This document shows, piece after piece, positions 1-8,322 of a stretch of 49,787 nt of DNA. The position numbers and the translations under genes are program-made. The first letter of the stretch is position 1; every line of letters begins with the position of its first letter. The DNA comes from Tannerella sp. (lineage in GTDB: Bacteria > Bacteroidota > Bacteroidia > Bacteroidales > Tannerellaceae): NCBI GenBank assembly GCA_031258835.1, contig JAIRMH010000131.1, positions 1 through 49,787 of the forward strand, written 5' to 3'. The notes under the pieces were generated by a model. The model worked only from the letters and a program-made list of their open reading frames with translations. It did not search any database and was not told the DNA's origin.

Positions 1-396
1 CCAACTTTGAGCCGTCATTCGCGTAACTATCTTATAATCAGCAGTATACTTCGGAGATATTTTGCTCATGAGGACTACGGCTTTTTTTCTCATACCTGGA
101 TTCGACTGTTTAAATTGAAGGGCATTATATATTTGTGCGGCGTGTTGATTGGCACGCGAAGATTGGCGGATGCTCAGGATGTCTTTGTTTTCGAGTTTCA
201 TGCGGGTGGTAATTATCGTATGCGAAGACATGATGTTGCGGATGTGTCGCCAGTCATAACGGATGCCGGTAAAGAGATGGGCTTGCGTGTTGACGTCCTT
301 TTGGTGAAAGATCGGACGTACATCAAGGTCGGTTTTCAGGCAGCGGAATGTGCTTTCTATTTCCCGGATCGTGTTGCATATCTCTTTGACGGGCAT
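1..396 (-). pseudogene. IS1634-like transposase, C-terminal remnant
   Basis: An open frame of 132 codons runs off the left edge of the window. Its start carries the REIESTFRCLKTDL stretch (the E-x6-K signature of IS4-superfamily DDE transposases), followed by RPIFHQKD, a block typical of IS1634-like transposases. Further on, YDWRHIRNIMSSHTIITT and AAQIYNALQF match the family's C-terminal part. The roughly 25-residue hydrophobic block that normally separates these two parts (HLHLGLLAYW...RYQLK, from memory) is missing, so the copy has an in-frame internal deletion. An in-frame TAA lies just upstream of the first ATG, so the N-terminal catalytic part is absent. Family assignment comes from motif memory, not from a search. 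It is almost certainly an inactive remnant. Confidence 0.7.
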
Positions 397-490
397 TTTT
401 GCCAAGTTGGGTTAATGTGTTTTTTCTTTGTGAACAAAGCGTTTTTTCATTATTAATGGAGGGCAGTATTGGAGTTCTGAACATATTGTT

Positions 491-1357
491 TCATGGTTTC
501 ACATGACACAGATTGGGTTTTCCTGTTACCAATTCATAATTGGATGGAGGAGGGCATAACCACTGGTAGAGACATGATTTACACGGATTCACATCGCGCA
601 CTTTTCTCCATGCCGTGTTTTCAATCATCTCCCTATATATTAAATTCAACAATCTGTCCGCTTTTATGTTGCCTATGGATTGACTGTTCATATTCGTTTT
701 AACTGATCCGGCAGGGAGGATAAACAGTGATCCGAAAAAATTTGAATTGAGTTTTTGATTTCTGAAAATTTCGCGTATGGACAATGTTTTGGAAAAAATA
801 TCGTCTTTGCTGAGAAAAATATTATCCCTGAAGAAATTCATATTTCTGCCGTTAAAAAATGGTTTGATATTATATTTTTCTATGCCGAAGTTATCTGTTA
901 AATTTTCAACCATGGCATATTGTTTTTCGTTTTCAATGAAAAAATGTACTGTTGTTTTCTCTTTATTTATTAAATTCCATATATTTTCGAAAACGGTGTT
1001 TTTCAATGGAAAATTGACAATCAATTCTAATTTTAAGAAATCCGGCAACACGTTGGCTTTATAATTTTCATAATGGAAATAGCAATGTATTATTTCTCTG
1101 AAAGAATCAAAAAGCAGATTCAATTCGGTTAAATGTTGATATTGGAAGATATTTCCACCCAATATATTTACTTTGCCGATAGAAGAATATTGTATCTGCT
1201 TAAAAATACGATTTATTTCTTCAACAGACAGTTCCTGACCTGTGTTATTCGCAGTACAGCAATACAATTGCTCGCAGTATTTTTTACAATGAGGACAAGT
1301 GGTTGTACATTGGTCATTTAAGTAGACTAACCGGTTTGTCCGGCATTTTGTCCACAT
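491..1357 (-). pseudogene. Radical-SAM/SPASM-like peptide maturation protein, C-terminal fragment
   Basis: This fragment holds the SAM-domain-like and C-terminal Cys-rich parts of a protein of the Bacteroidales 'GG' peptide-modification type (the pseudo-rSAM family that accompanies a true radical SAM maturase). Cys17, Cys21 and Cys24 form a CX3CX2C motif, the spacing of a radical-SAM 4Fe-4S site. The C-terminus has a SPASM-like cluster at Cys259, Cys262, Cys268 and Cys284, including LCPPPSNYEL and GKPNLCHV. Such proteins act in the cytosol on ribosomal precursor peptides. The first residues (MWTKCRTNR) are out-of-frame reading of the upstream fragment, so residue 1 is not a natural start. The N-terminal half lies in the other frame at 1314-1637. 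Family recognition is from memory of motifs; whether it binds a cluster is not known. Confidence 0.7.
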
Positions 1358-1637
1358 CCGTTAAATCGCCCATTTGATTCATAAGCACATTTTGTATAAA
1401 ATTCCTGATATTTACATTCTTTTGCATTTCTTTTGTTAAGAAAATTACTCCCAGATTTTGAGGTTCATACAATTGTGAAACCATATCAACTGTTTCACGC
1501 AGTTCGGTTTCTATATGATTACCTTTATATGTATCATATAGTAAGATCCTATTTTTTTTAAATTCTACATATACATGAGATTTTAATGAAAACCAGTAAT
1601 TTTTATCTTCCATATCCTGTTTCTTTAATGTAACCAT
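1314..1637 (-). pseudogene. Radical-SAM-like peptide maturation protein, N-terminal fragment
   Basis: This fragment reads NYWFSLKSHVYVEF and ILLYDTYKGN, the usual opening of Bacteroidales peptide-maturase proteins before the SAM domain. It also has the YEPQNLGVIFL and KPVSLL segments that precede the core. It stops at a TGA while the core continues in another frame at 491-1357, overlapping by 44 bases. As I remember the family, about 30-40 residues normally lie between the KPVSLL segment and the CX3CX2C motif. They are absent here, so a deletion with frameshift is more likely than a single-base change. It starts 2 bases after the stop of the outer-membrane protein gene, which supports one transcript. 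Confidence 0.65.
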
Positions 1638-1639
1638 TC

Positions 1640-2386
1640 TTATTTCAACTTAAATCTTGTTTTTAACAAAAAACACATAGGTCGGAGTTGATAACTGTAA
1701 TAATACGTACTTATATCACTGTACGAAGCCGAAACATATTGTTTGGTGTTGAATATATTGTTTAATGCCAACTCCAAATCCCATTGTTTATGCCGAAATT
1801 TTACGCCTGCGTCGGCGAAAGTTGTGTGACGGCTGCTTGTCGCATTGTTGTATTGGTGTTCGAAGTTGATGTTGACTGTTAACGTTTTATGAGGAAATAC
1901 ATTCATATTTGCCGTTTGTGATATTCCCCGTATGGCAGGAAACCCTTCGGTATTCTCTATGATATAACTTTTGCTTTGGTTCCATGCAAAAGAATAATTA
2001 ACGCTTAGAAGGGATGTGGGATTTATATTCAAACTACCCCTGGCGCTGTATCCTTCCGATTGATAATTAAGTATCTCATCCTGAATTAACAGTTTGCCCG
2101 TATTTTCATTGTATCCTCCGAAAATGCGTATGGTAGCCGGCCAAAGGTCAAGTCCTTTACTTACGTTGACGTTTACGTCATAACCGCTTGATTCCGTCGG
2201 TTGGTCAATGGTCGTTTTTACACTCATAATTCCCTGATAATTATATCCGTAAAGCAGATTTTTCCACGAGCGGTTATATTTGAATCCACCATTGATAAAC
2301 AGGGCTTCGAAAATGTTTTTGTATATAAACGAAATATTACCACTGCTCGACCGCGATTCAAAAAGCCTGTCTATTGTCGAACACAT
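1640..2386 (-). pseudogene. TonB-receptor-like outer-membrane protein, C-terminal barrel fragment
   Basis: The 248 residues are rich in alternating aromatic and polar strands (for example YNRSWKNLLYGYNYQG and WDLELALNNIFNTKQY) and end in KTRFKLK, as expected for the last strands of a large beta-barrel. The LELALNNIFNTKQY stretch is typical of TonB-dependent-receptor-like barrels of Bacteroidota. The first dozen residues (MCSTIDRLF) come from out-of-frame reading of the end of the upstream fragment, so the apparent start is not natural. Together with 2358-4034 it made one protein. The combined length of about 795 residues seems short for the family, suggesting that some barrel strands are lost at the junction. 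Confidence 0.75.
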
Positions 2387-4034
2387 AGTTTTGATGAATG
2401 CCGGTTTGATAAGTATCGTATTCGAGATTGTTTTTCAGAGAATCGCTCGAATGGATTTGCCCGTTATAACGTTCGCCCTGCAAATCCGTTTCCATATTGC
2501 AAATGTCTACTCGTCCCCACAAAGCGTAATCCAGATTAAAATAGCCGAGTTTAATACCATAGCTTATTCTTAGCGCCGAAGAAAAATCTTTTGAGAGGAT
2601 CTCTTGGGAAAGCGTCGCAAGCGTATCATTTCCAAAATAACCGGTCGGACTTACCGTCAAGGCATGAGGACGGGCGCTGTATCCTGTTGAAAAATAAATT
2701 TTATACGAATTATCTTTGATGTTTTTTATCAGATTCAGAGTGTTATCTATTGAAAAAGACGGTTTTTCGAGATATTGATGGATGTTTCTGTCAATGTTGT
2801 GGGCATTGCTGCGGGTTAGCCCCATACCCTCGTCACTGTTCCAGTTTCCCGACAGATTCAGTGCGTTGTTCAGGTAATAATCGGTGGCATTGCTGCTCAG
2901 GCGCAACGCAACTTCGGCATTATGTATTTTGCTCGACGCACGAATGTGTTCCTCTACGGTAAGCAGGCTATCGCCCGGAAGATACTGTTCGTAACGCGAA
3001 TAACCCTCTTTTCCTGTCCGGTCATTGTAATAAAGCGCATTTACCGTAAGATCCATATCGTCGTTGAGTTTGAGCAGTTGATTAGCGGTTACGGCGTGGG
3101 AATTATTATACAGGTAACGTTTTTGAGAGATGGGCGGAATCGTCGGAGAGTGTATGGACAGCATACTGCCGGCGTTCATATATACGCGCTCGTAATCGTA
3201 ATGAACCCGGAACTCCGAAGCGACGTCGTCACCCGAATTATTGCTTTTGTATACATTCATATTTTGCATGGTTTTGGCAAAATACATCGAACCCAGTTCG
3301 GCGCTCCAAAGAACAGGCCTGTAACCGGCGCCGGCAAGTCCGAAAAGAGAAAACGAACCTTTGACGCTGTCTTTCAGCTTCAAATTAATCGCGACCTTGT
3401 CTGATATTACCTTGTCTTGCAAGGCTTTAATGGGTTGGTGGTTTTCCATTACCTGAACCGTCGAAACGTCTTTTGCCGGAATGTTATTTGTGGCAATCCC
3501 GTAGCGCCCATGCAACAAATCAAGGTTTTCCACATAGAATTTGTTTATATCCTTACCTTGATAAGATATTCTTCCATTTTGGGCGACTTCAATGCCCGGC
3601 ATTTTTTTCAGCACGTCGCCGATAATGCGGTCATTCTGATCAATATATGCATTCACCGAATACTCCAGCGTATCGCCTCGAAGTTTAATTTTGGGTGCAG
3701 TTACGGTTACTTCCTTGAGTTCCAAAGGTTTTTCATCAATGACAAAATCAATTTTTTGAGTGCGGTTGACGACGGTACTCGTGTGTTTTCCGATATTCAT
3801 TCCTGTCGCTGTGATGATGATGCTATCGGCAGTTCCCGCGTATTTAAGGGTATAATTTCCATTGGCGTCAGTAGATGTGAATCCTGCAATTGCAATGTTT
3901 CCCTTTGCCTGTACGGTTACTATTGCGGAAAGTGTATCGTCATTTTTGTTTTTGATATTTCCTGTGATAACAGTTTGCGCTGAAACAATAGTTATGGTTG
4001 GCAATATGAACAGGATGAGCAGGATATATTTCAT
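2358..4034 (-). pseudogene. TonB-receptor-like outer-membrane protein, N-terminal fragment
   Basis: Residues 1-19 are a signal peptide ending VSAQ. Residues 20-105 form a carboxypeptidase-regulatory-like (CarboxypepD_reg) domain with TSTDANGNYTLKY. A plug-like domain follows (LKEVTVTAPKIKLRGDTLEYSV, GDVLKKMPGIEV, GKDINKFYVENLDLL), then the first barrel strands. The frame stops after HQNYVFDNRQAF while the barrel continues in the next frame at 1640-2386. Proteins of this kind commonly sit beside GLPGLI-family genes in Bacteroidota. Their substrate is unknown, and they may export or take up a small peptide or metabolite. The start lies 4 bases after the stop of the GLPGLI gene. Confidence 0.8.
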
Positions 4035-4038
4035 GTTT

Positions 4039-4887
4039 TTATTCCAGTTCTAAAGGATGATAGGGTACTTTTGGGGGAGGAGGAGTAGTATATGTAAAAT
4101 TAATACCGGCTACTTTGTGATAGTCATCGTGAATTTTATTATACAATTCGAGAAGTTTTTCCCTTTTGATATTCGTGTGGTTATTATAGTTGTGCATTTT
4201 AATTGGATATTTTTCCTTGTTGTTTTCAATTCTTATACACTCAAAAGTATATAATTTGTCATTGTCATATACTTTCAATATTAATCCCGGAAGTCCGCCG
4301 AATTTCCATGGGCCGTTACTTATAGGGATACTTGGAGTGAACCATGCGATAAAATCTCTTCCTCCGAATCTGCATGTTGCTTTCTGGCATAAATAACCTG
4401 CAATCGTTAATGTGTCGTCTTCGATTGTCCATTCTTGTACTGGGATATTTCCACTGCACTGAAAATCAGGCAACCCTCCCCAAGGCATACGAACGTATTC
4501 GGTAAGTTTCCCGGCTGAAAAATCCTTGAAATAGTCGGTATAATAATATTCCGACCAATTATCATCTTTGCCTCTATCGCCCATCCACCGGGGAACACTC
4601 TGTCTCCCCTTATTTAATTTCGCCCACTCGGAAATTAACGAATCGGAATTATAGACAAAATGACTGAAATATTTGGAGATCTTCGTCCCTATTTCCAATC
4701 TTTGAAGGTCGTCATAAGTTTCTGTTTTTTTGATATCGACGGCATTTAATGCATAAAACACGCGGATATTGCCGGAATCTATAATCGACATGGCGACTGC
4801 TCTAGGGTTCGGGCGAGAAATACGAGCAGGATAAATGTTTTGCAAGCCCCACAGACTTATAATAAAGGCAAAAATAATCTTATTCAT
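4039..4887 (-). CDS. GLPGLI family protein
   Basis: The protein of 282 residues contains the family-defining WKFGGLPGLILKVYD motif in its second half and the preceding FIAWFTPSIPISNGP block. The N-terminus is hydrophobic (KIIFAFIISLWGLQNIYPA) and is probably a signal peptide, so the protein is likely periplasmic. The function of GLPGLI proteins is not established. They are typically encoded next to TonB-receptor-like outer-membrane proteins, as here. A proline-rich tail (TTPPPPKVPYHPLELE) ends the protein. It is intact, unlike the two genes downstream, and is the first gene of the three-gene minus-strand unit. Confidence 0.88.
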   Translation of the reverse strand: MNKIIFAFIISLWGLQNIYPARISRPNPRAVAMSIIDSGNIRVFYALNAVDIKKTETYDDLQRLEIGTKISKYFSHFVYNSDSLISEWAKLNKGRQSVPRWMGDRGKDDNWSEYYYTDYFKDFSAGKLTEYVRMPWGGLPDFQCSGNIPVQEWTIEDDTLTIAGYLCQKATCRFGGRDFIAWFTPSIPISNGPWKFGGLPGLILKVYDNDKLYTFECIRIENNKEKYPIKMHNYNNHTNIKREKLLELYNKIHDDYHKVAGINFTYTTPPPPKVPYHPLELE

Positions 4888-5083
4888 AATGATTGATTGT
4901 TTTAGGTTTCAAATAGTTCTCAATTCAAGAATAATTTACAACAAAAATCATCTTGTTTTTTTCGATTCGGATATCACCCCGAAGTCGACGCTTACACATC
5001 AAATCCTTTGTTTGATATATGCAATAAGCAAATCAGGGTTATCGCTTTTGAGACAGCCTCCGGTTTTTATAGCGTATCAAAAT
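4888..5083. other. Intergenic region between queC and the GLPGLI operon
   Basis: This 196-base gap is AT-rich and holds no convincing ORF for a precursor peptide on either strand. A weak inverted repeat (ATCAAA at 4998-5003 with TTTGAT at 5011-5016) could form a small hairpin after queC. The string TTTTGAGACAGCCTC at 5046-5060 resembles an insertion-sequence end seen in Bacteroidales, but no second end was found nearby. No clear -33/-7 pair was recognised for the GLPGLI gene. Confidence 0.35.
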
Positions 5084-5782
5084 TCACTCTTCACGAAAAT
5101 GCAGGGGGTTTACGTTCGCCTTACCTTTTCTTGCCAAATATTTTTCCAGGCCGGCATTGCGAAGCCGGCAGGCGGGACATCGACCGCAACCGGCGGCGGG
5201 GATGCCATTGTAACATGTCAGCGTCTGCGTTTTTACCAAGTCGAAGACCCCCAACTCATCAGACAATGCCCATATTTCGCTTTTATCCTTTTTCATCAAT
5301 GGTGCATGCAGCGCAAACTGTTCATCCATGGCAAGATTGAGCGTTACATTTAATGAACGGACAAACGTATCGCGACAATCGGGATATCCGCTGTAATCGG
5401 CGGCAGAAACTCCTGTTACGATATTATATATGCCATGGCTTCGCGCCAATATGGCGGCGAACGTTAAAAAGACCATATTGCGTCCCGGAACGAATGTATT
5501 GGGATAACTCCCCGTCGGCGGTTTCTCGTCCATCTTAATTGTATGGTCTGTCAAGGCATTCGGAGCAAGTTGCGACAATAATGACAAATCAAATATCTGA
5601 AACGGCACTCCTGCTTCGGATGCAATCTTACCTGCTATTCCCACTTCGTTAGAATGTCGCTGCCCATATCGAAAAATCACAGCTTCGACATACTCAAAGT
5701 GCTCCTTCGCCCAAAAAAGGCAAGTCGTCGAATCTTGCCCGCCGGAAAAACATACAAGCGCTGCATCTTCTTTCTTCATCAA
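5084..5782 (-). CDS. queC: 7-cyano-7-deazaguanine synthase QueC
   Basis: QueC converts 7-carboxy-7-deazaguanine to preQ0 with ATP and ammonia, in the queuosine tRNA-modification pathway in the cytosol. The PP-loop SGGQDST is at residues 13-19. The middle carries [16 protein letters not shown], and the C-terminal zinc site is [16 protein letters not shown]. At 232 residues it is of normal size. It lies 28 bases downstream of lplA on the same strand and is the last gene of the long minus-strand run. No other queuosine gene (queD, queE, queF) is in the window, and no preQ1 riboswitch fits in the 28-base gap, so expression probably depends on read-through. Confidence 0.95.
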   Translation of the reverse strand: MMKKEDAALVCFSGGQDSTTCLFWAKEHFEYVEAVIFRYGQRHSNEVGIAGKIASEAGVPFQIFDLSLLSQLAPNALTDHTIKMDEKPPTGSYPNTFVPGRNMVFLTFAAILARSHGIYNIVTGVSAADYSGYPDCRDTFVRSLNVTLNLAMDEQFALHAPLMKKDKSEIWALSDELGVFDLVKTQTLTCYNGIPAAGCGRCPACRLRNAGLEKYLARKGKANVNPLHFREE

Positions 5783-5810
5783 CAGTATATTTTTAAATAT
5801 ATCATTTCAT

Positions 5811-6803
5811 CTAAAAGTTATGTTCCTCCACAAGAGCTGTTATATCATCCAGCATGGTTTTGTCAACCGGCACGAATTGCGCCAAGCGAAGTAAACGGTT
5901 CTTCATTTCGGAAGACGAGAAAACGACGCCTTTAAGCGTATCGCCCATTGCTCTTATAAAATTCGTCTCCATCCCGTCGGAATATGCGATTGCATCTTTT
6001 ATAATGCCTCCTTCGACGCAAAACTGTAATGTCAAGTCTCCCCAAGCATAACGATTTTGGTATTCGGTCGTAAAAAGTAATTTTCGCCCCAGACGCCATT
6101 CCCACGACGCATATTTTTCCGCATATTTCCCAACCTCTTCCTGATTCAGACGTTCATCGGATAATAACTGCGGGGGAGCGCCATAGACTTCCCCGAACGC
6201 CTCTATCAAAGCCGCCTGCAACGATTCAACGGTAATATCCGGCGCGAGATCTCTCAGGTTGATCACACGTGAGCGGACGGAATCGACACCTTTCGACTGC
6301 AGTTTTGTGTGCGACACGTTCAAGTAACGCGAAAGATTCGACATATCCACATCCAAAAGTAACGTGCCGTGATGATAACAGTGTCCGCGTGAATTGAAAA
6401 ACGCATTTCCGGAAAACTTTTTCCCGTCGGCCAGAATATCATTACGTCCCGATCGTACGGCATGTACGCCAAACTTGGCGACCGCATGTATGATTACATC
6501 AAGTTGACAAGCTAAATCATACTTTTCATCACGTACGAGAAAGGTAAAGTTCAGGTTTCCCAGATCATGAAAAACAGCGCCTCCTCCCGACATTCGCCGC
6601 GCAAGAAAGCCGCCATCCCGTTCAAGCTCTTTAACATGGGCTTCTTTCCATGGGTTCTGATTTATCCCAATAACGACGGTATGCCTGTTTTGCCACAAGT
6701 AAAGGATACACTCGTCTTTCTCCACATTCCACAGAAGATACTCTTCTAATGCAAGATTTTTATACGGATTCGTCTGTTCCGACAGTATATATGATAACTT
6801 CAT
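5811..6803 (-). CDS. lplA: Lipoate-protein ligase A
   Basis: This ligase attaches scavenged lipoate (through lipoyl-AMP) to lipoyl domains. Its most evident partner here is GcvH, encoded four genes upstream. The conserved parts are NLALEEYLLWN near the N-terminus, VVIGINQNPW, the RRMSGGGAVFHDLGNLNFTF block and the GKKFSGNAFF lysine motif. The C-terminal accessory domain is present, and 330 residues is the usual length. It follows gcvPB after 85 bases, a longer gap than most in this run. A TAAATTTG -7 box on the minus strand at 6814-6821 could give it its own promoter. Confidence 0.93.
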   Translation of the reverse strand: MKLSYILSEQTNPYKNLALEEYLLWNVEKDECILYLWQNRHTVVIGINQNPWKEAHVKELERDGGFLARRMSGGGAVFHDLGNLNFTFLVRDEKYDLACQLDVIIHAVAKFGVHAVRSGRNDILADGKKFSGNAFFNSRGHCYHHGTLLLDVDMSNLSRYLNVSHTKLQSKGVDSVRSRVINLRDLAPDITVESLQAALIEAFGEVYGAPPQLLSDERLNQEEVGKYAEKYASWEWRLGRKLLFTTEYQNRYAWGDLTLQFCVEGGIIKDAIAYSDGMETNFIRAMGDTLKGVVFSSSEMKNRLLRLAQFVPVDKTMLDDITALVEEHNF

Positions 6804-6813
6804 TTTATTATTT

Positions 6814-6821
6814 CAAATTTA
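6814..6821 (-). promoter_or_regulatory. Candidate -7 box upstream of lplA
   Basis: On the minus strand the sequence is TAAATTTG, an exact match to the Bacteroidota -7 consensus TAnnTTTG, about 10 bases before the lplA start. No good TTTG was seen at the -33 position. The implied leader would be very short, so this is a weak call. Confidence 0.25.
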
Positions 6822-6888
6822 ACATTGTTATTTTTAGCTCGATGGGCTTCTTTCTGTGAATTTCCGCATCATGAATCGGTTTAGCCAG

Positions 6889-8322
6889 CTAACTCTCTGT
6901 AAATTTCAGACGTGGATTACGCGCTGCCGCTACTTCGTCCGGACGGCGGATGGGTGTCGTCAACGGCATTTCATGTAATTGTTGCGGATTAGCCTGTATC
7001 ATTTCATATATATTTTTGAAAATTTCTACGGCTTCGTCTATCGTTTCTTTCGTCTCTGTTTCCGTCGGTTCGACCATCAAGGCTTCCTGTACAATGAGCG
7101 GAAAATACATTGTAGGAGGATGAACCCCATCATCAAGCAGCGCTTTTGCGACATCGAGAGCGCTAACGCCGGTCTTCTCCCTCAGTCTCCGGAGCGTCAG
7201 CACAAATTCGTGCATACATAATCCTTCACAGGCCGGATCGTAATATTCCGACAATTTCTTTTGCATGTAGTTGGCATTCAGCACCGCATGAACGGCAGCA
7301 TTGCGAATTCCTTCGGCTCCAAGCGTTTTTATGTATGTCAACGCTTTTACGACGACAAGGAAATGACCGTAAAAAGCCTTCACGCTTCCTATTGTCTTCG
7401 CAGGACTTGAAAAGCCGTATCCGCCTTCACGCTCAACAACCTGATAAACAGGCAGGAAATCGCACAGAAACGCCTTACATCCTACCGGCCCTGATCCGGG
7501 GCCTCCACCTCCGTGAGGCGTAGAAAATGTCTTATGGATATTCAGGTGTACGACATCAAATCCCATGTCTCCAGGTCTAACTATACCCATTACGGCATTA
7601 AGGTTTGCTCCGTCGTAATAATTCACTCCGCCGGCATCATGTATAATTTTCGTTATCTCAAGTATATTTTTGTCAAACAAACCCAACGTATTGGGATTTG
7701 TAAGCATAAGTCCGGCCGTATCGTCGCCGGCAAACTCTCGCAGTTTTTCCACATCCACGCAACCTTCGGCATCTGACGGAAGATTCACCACCGTAAAACC
7801 GGCCATTGTCGCAGACGCCGGATTAGTCCCGTGCGCCGCATCCGGGATAATGATTTTCGTACGTTTCGTATCGCCGCGCGATTCATGATAATCTTTTATC
7901 ATCAAGACGCCGACAAACTCGCCATGCGCTCCCGCTGCAGGCTGAAATGTGACGGCATCCATTCCCGTTATTTCACACAATGCTTTTTCTGTTTCCGAGA
8001 ACACCTCCATACATCCTTGAACCGTATGTTCCGGCTGCAAAGGATGTATTTCCCTGAAGCCGGGAAGCGACGCCATATCTTCATTGATACGCGGATTATA
8101 TTTCATCGTACACGAACCGAGCGGATAAAAACCACTGTTGACGCCAAACGTTCGTTTCATCAAGCATGTATAATGGCGGCTCAGTTCTATTTCCGATAAT
8201 TGCGGAAGCGGAAGCGGAAGCGTACGCCTGTCTTTCGCAGGAAGGACAACTTCCGGCACATCAAGAGCGGGAAGCAAATCGCATCCGTGTCCGTCTTTAC
8301 TTATTTCAAATAATAATTTCAT
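6889..8322 (-). CDS. gcvPB: Glycine dehydrogenase (decarboxylating) subunit 2
   Basis: This is the PLP-binding half of the P-protein of the glycine cleavage system. The Schiff-base lysine is K264 in HLNIHKTFSTPHGGGGPG. Other family blocks are GFYPLGSCTMKYNPR (residues 65-79), QPAAGAHGEF and PDAAHGTNPASATMAGF. Its 477 residues are normal for the separate subunit. It overlaps gcvPA by 4 bases (ATGA), so the two chains are probably translationally coupled and made in equal amounts. The two-chain form contrasts with the single 950-residue GcvP that I recall from Bacteroides and Porphyromonas. Confidence 0.95.
   Translation of the reverse strand: MKLLFEISKDGHGCDLLPALDVPEVVLPAKDRRTLPLPLPQLSEIELSRHYTCLMKRTFGVNSGFYPLGSCTMKYNPRINEDMASLPGFREIHPLQPEHTVQGCMEVFSETEKALCEITGMDAVTFQPAAGAHGEFVGVLMIKDYHESRGDTKRTKIIIPDAAHGTNPASATMAGFTVVNLPSDAEGCVDVEKLREFAGDDTAGLMLTNPNTLGLFDKNILEITKIIHDAGGVNYYDGANLNAVMGIVRPGDMGFDVVHLNIHKTFSTPHGGGGPGSGPVGCKAFLCDFLPVYQVVEREGGYGFSSPAKTIGSVKAFYGHFLVVVKALTYIKTLGAEGIRNAAVHAVLNANYMQKKLSEYYDPACEGLCMHEFVLTLRRLREKTGVSALDVAKALLDDGVHPPTMYFPLIVQEALMVEPTETETKETIDEAVEIFKNIYEMIQANPQQLHEMPLTTPIRRPDEVAAARNPRLKFTES

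Noticed and set aside
7-456. Plus-strand open frame of 149 codons at the left edge
   Set aside because: It lies antisense to the transposase remnant, which has recognisable motifs; the plus-strand translation matches nothing.
5783-5810. preQ1 riboswitch before queC
   Set aside because: The gap is 28 bases with no pseudoknot-like sequence.
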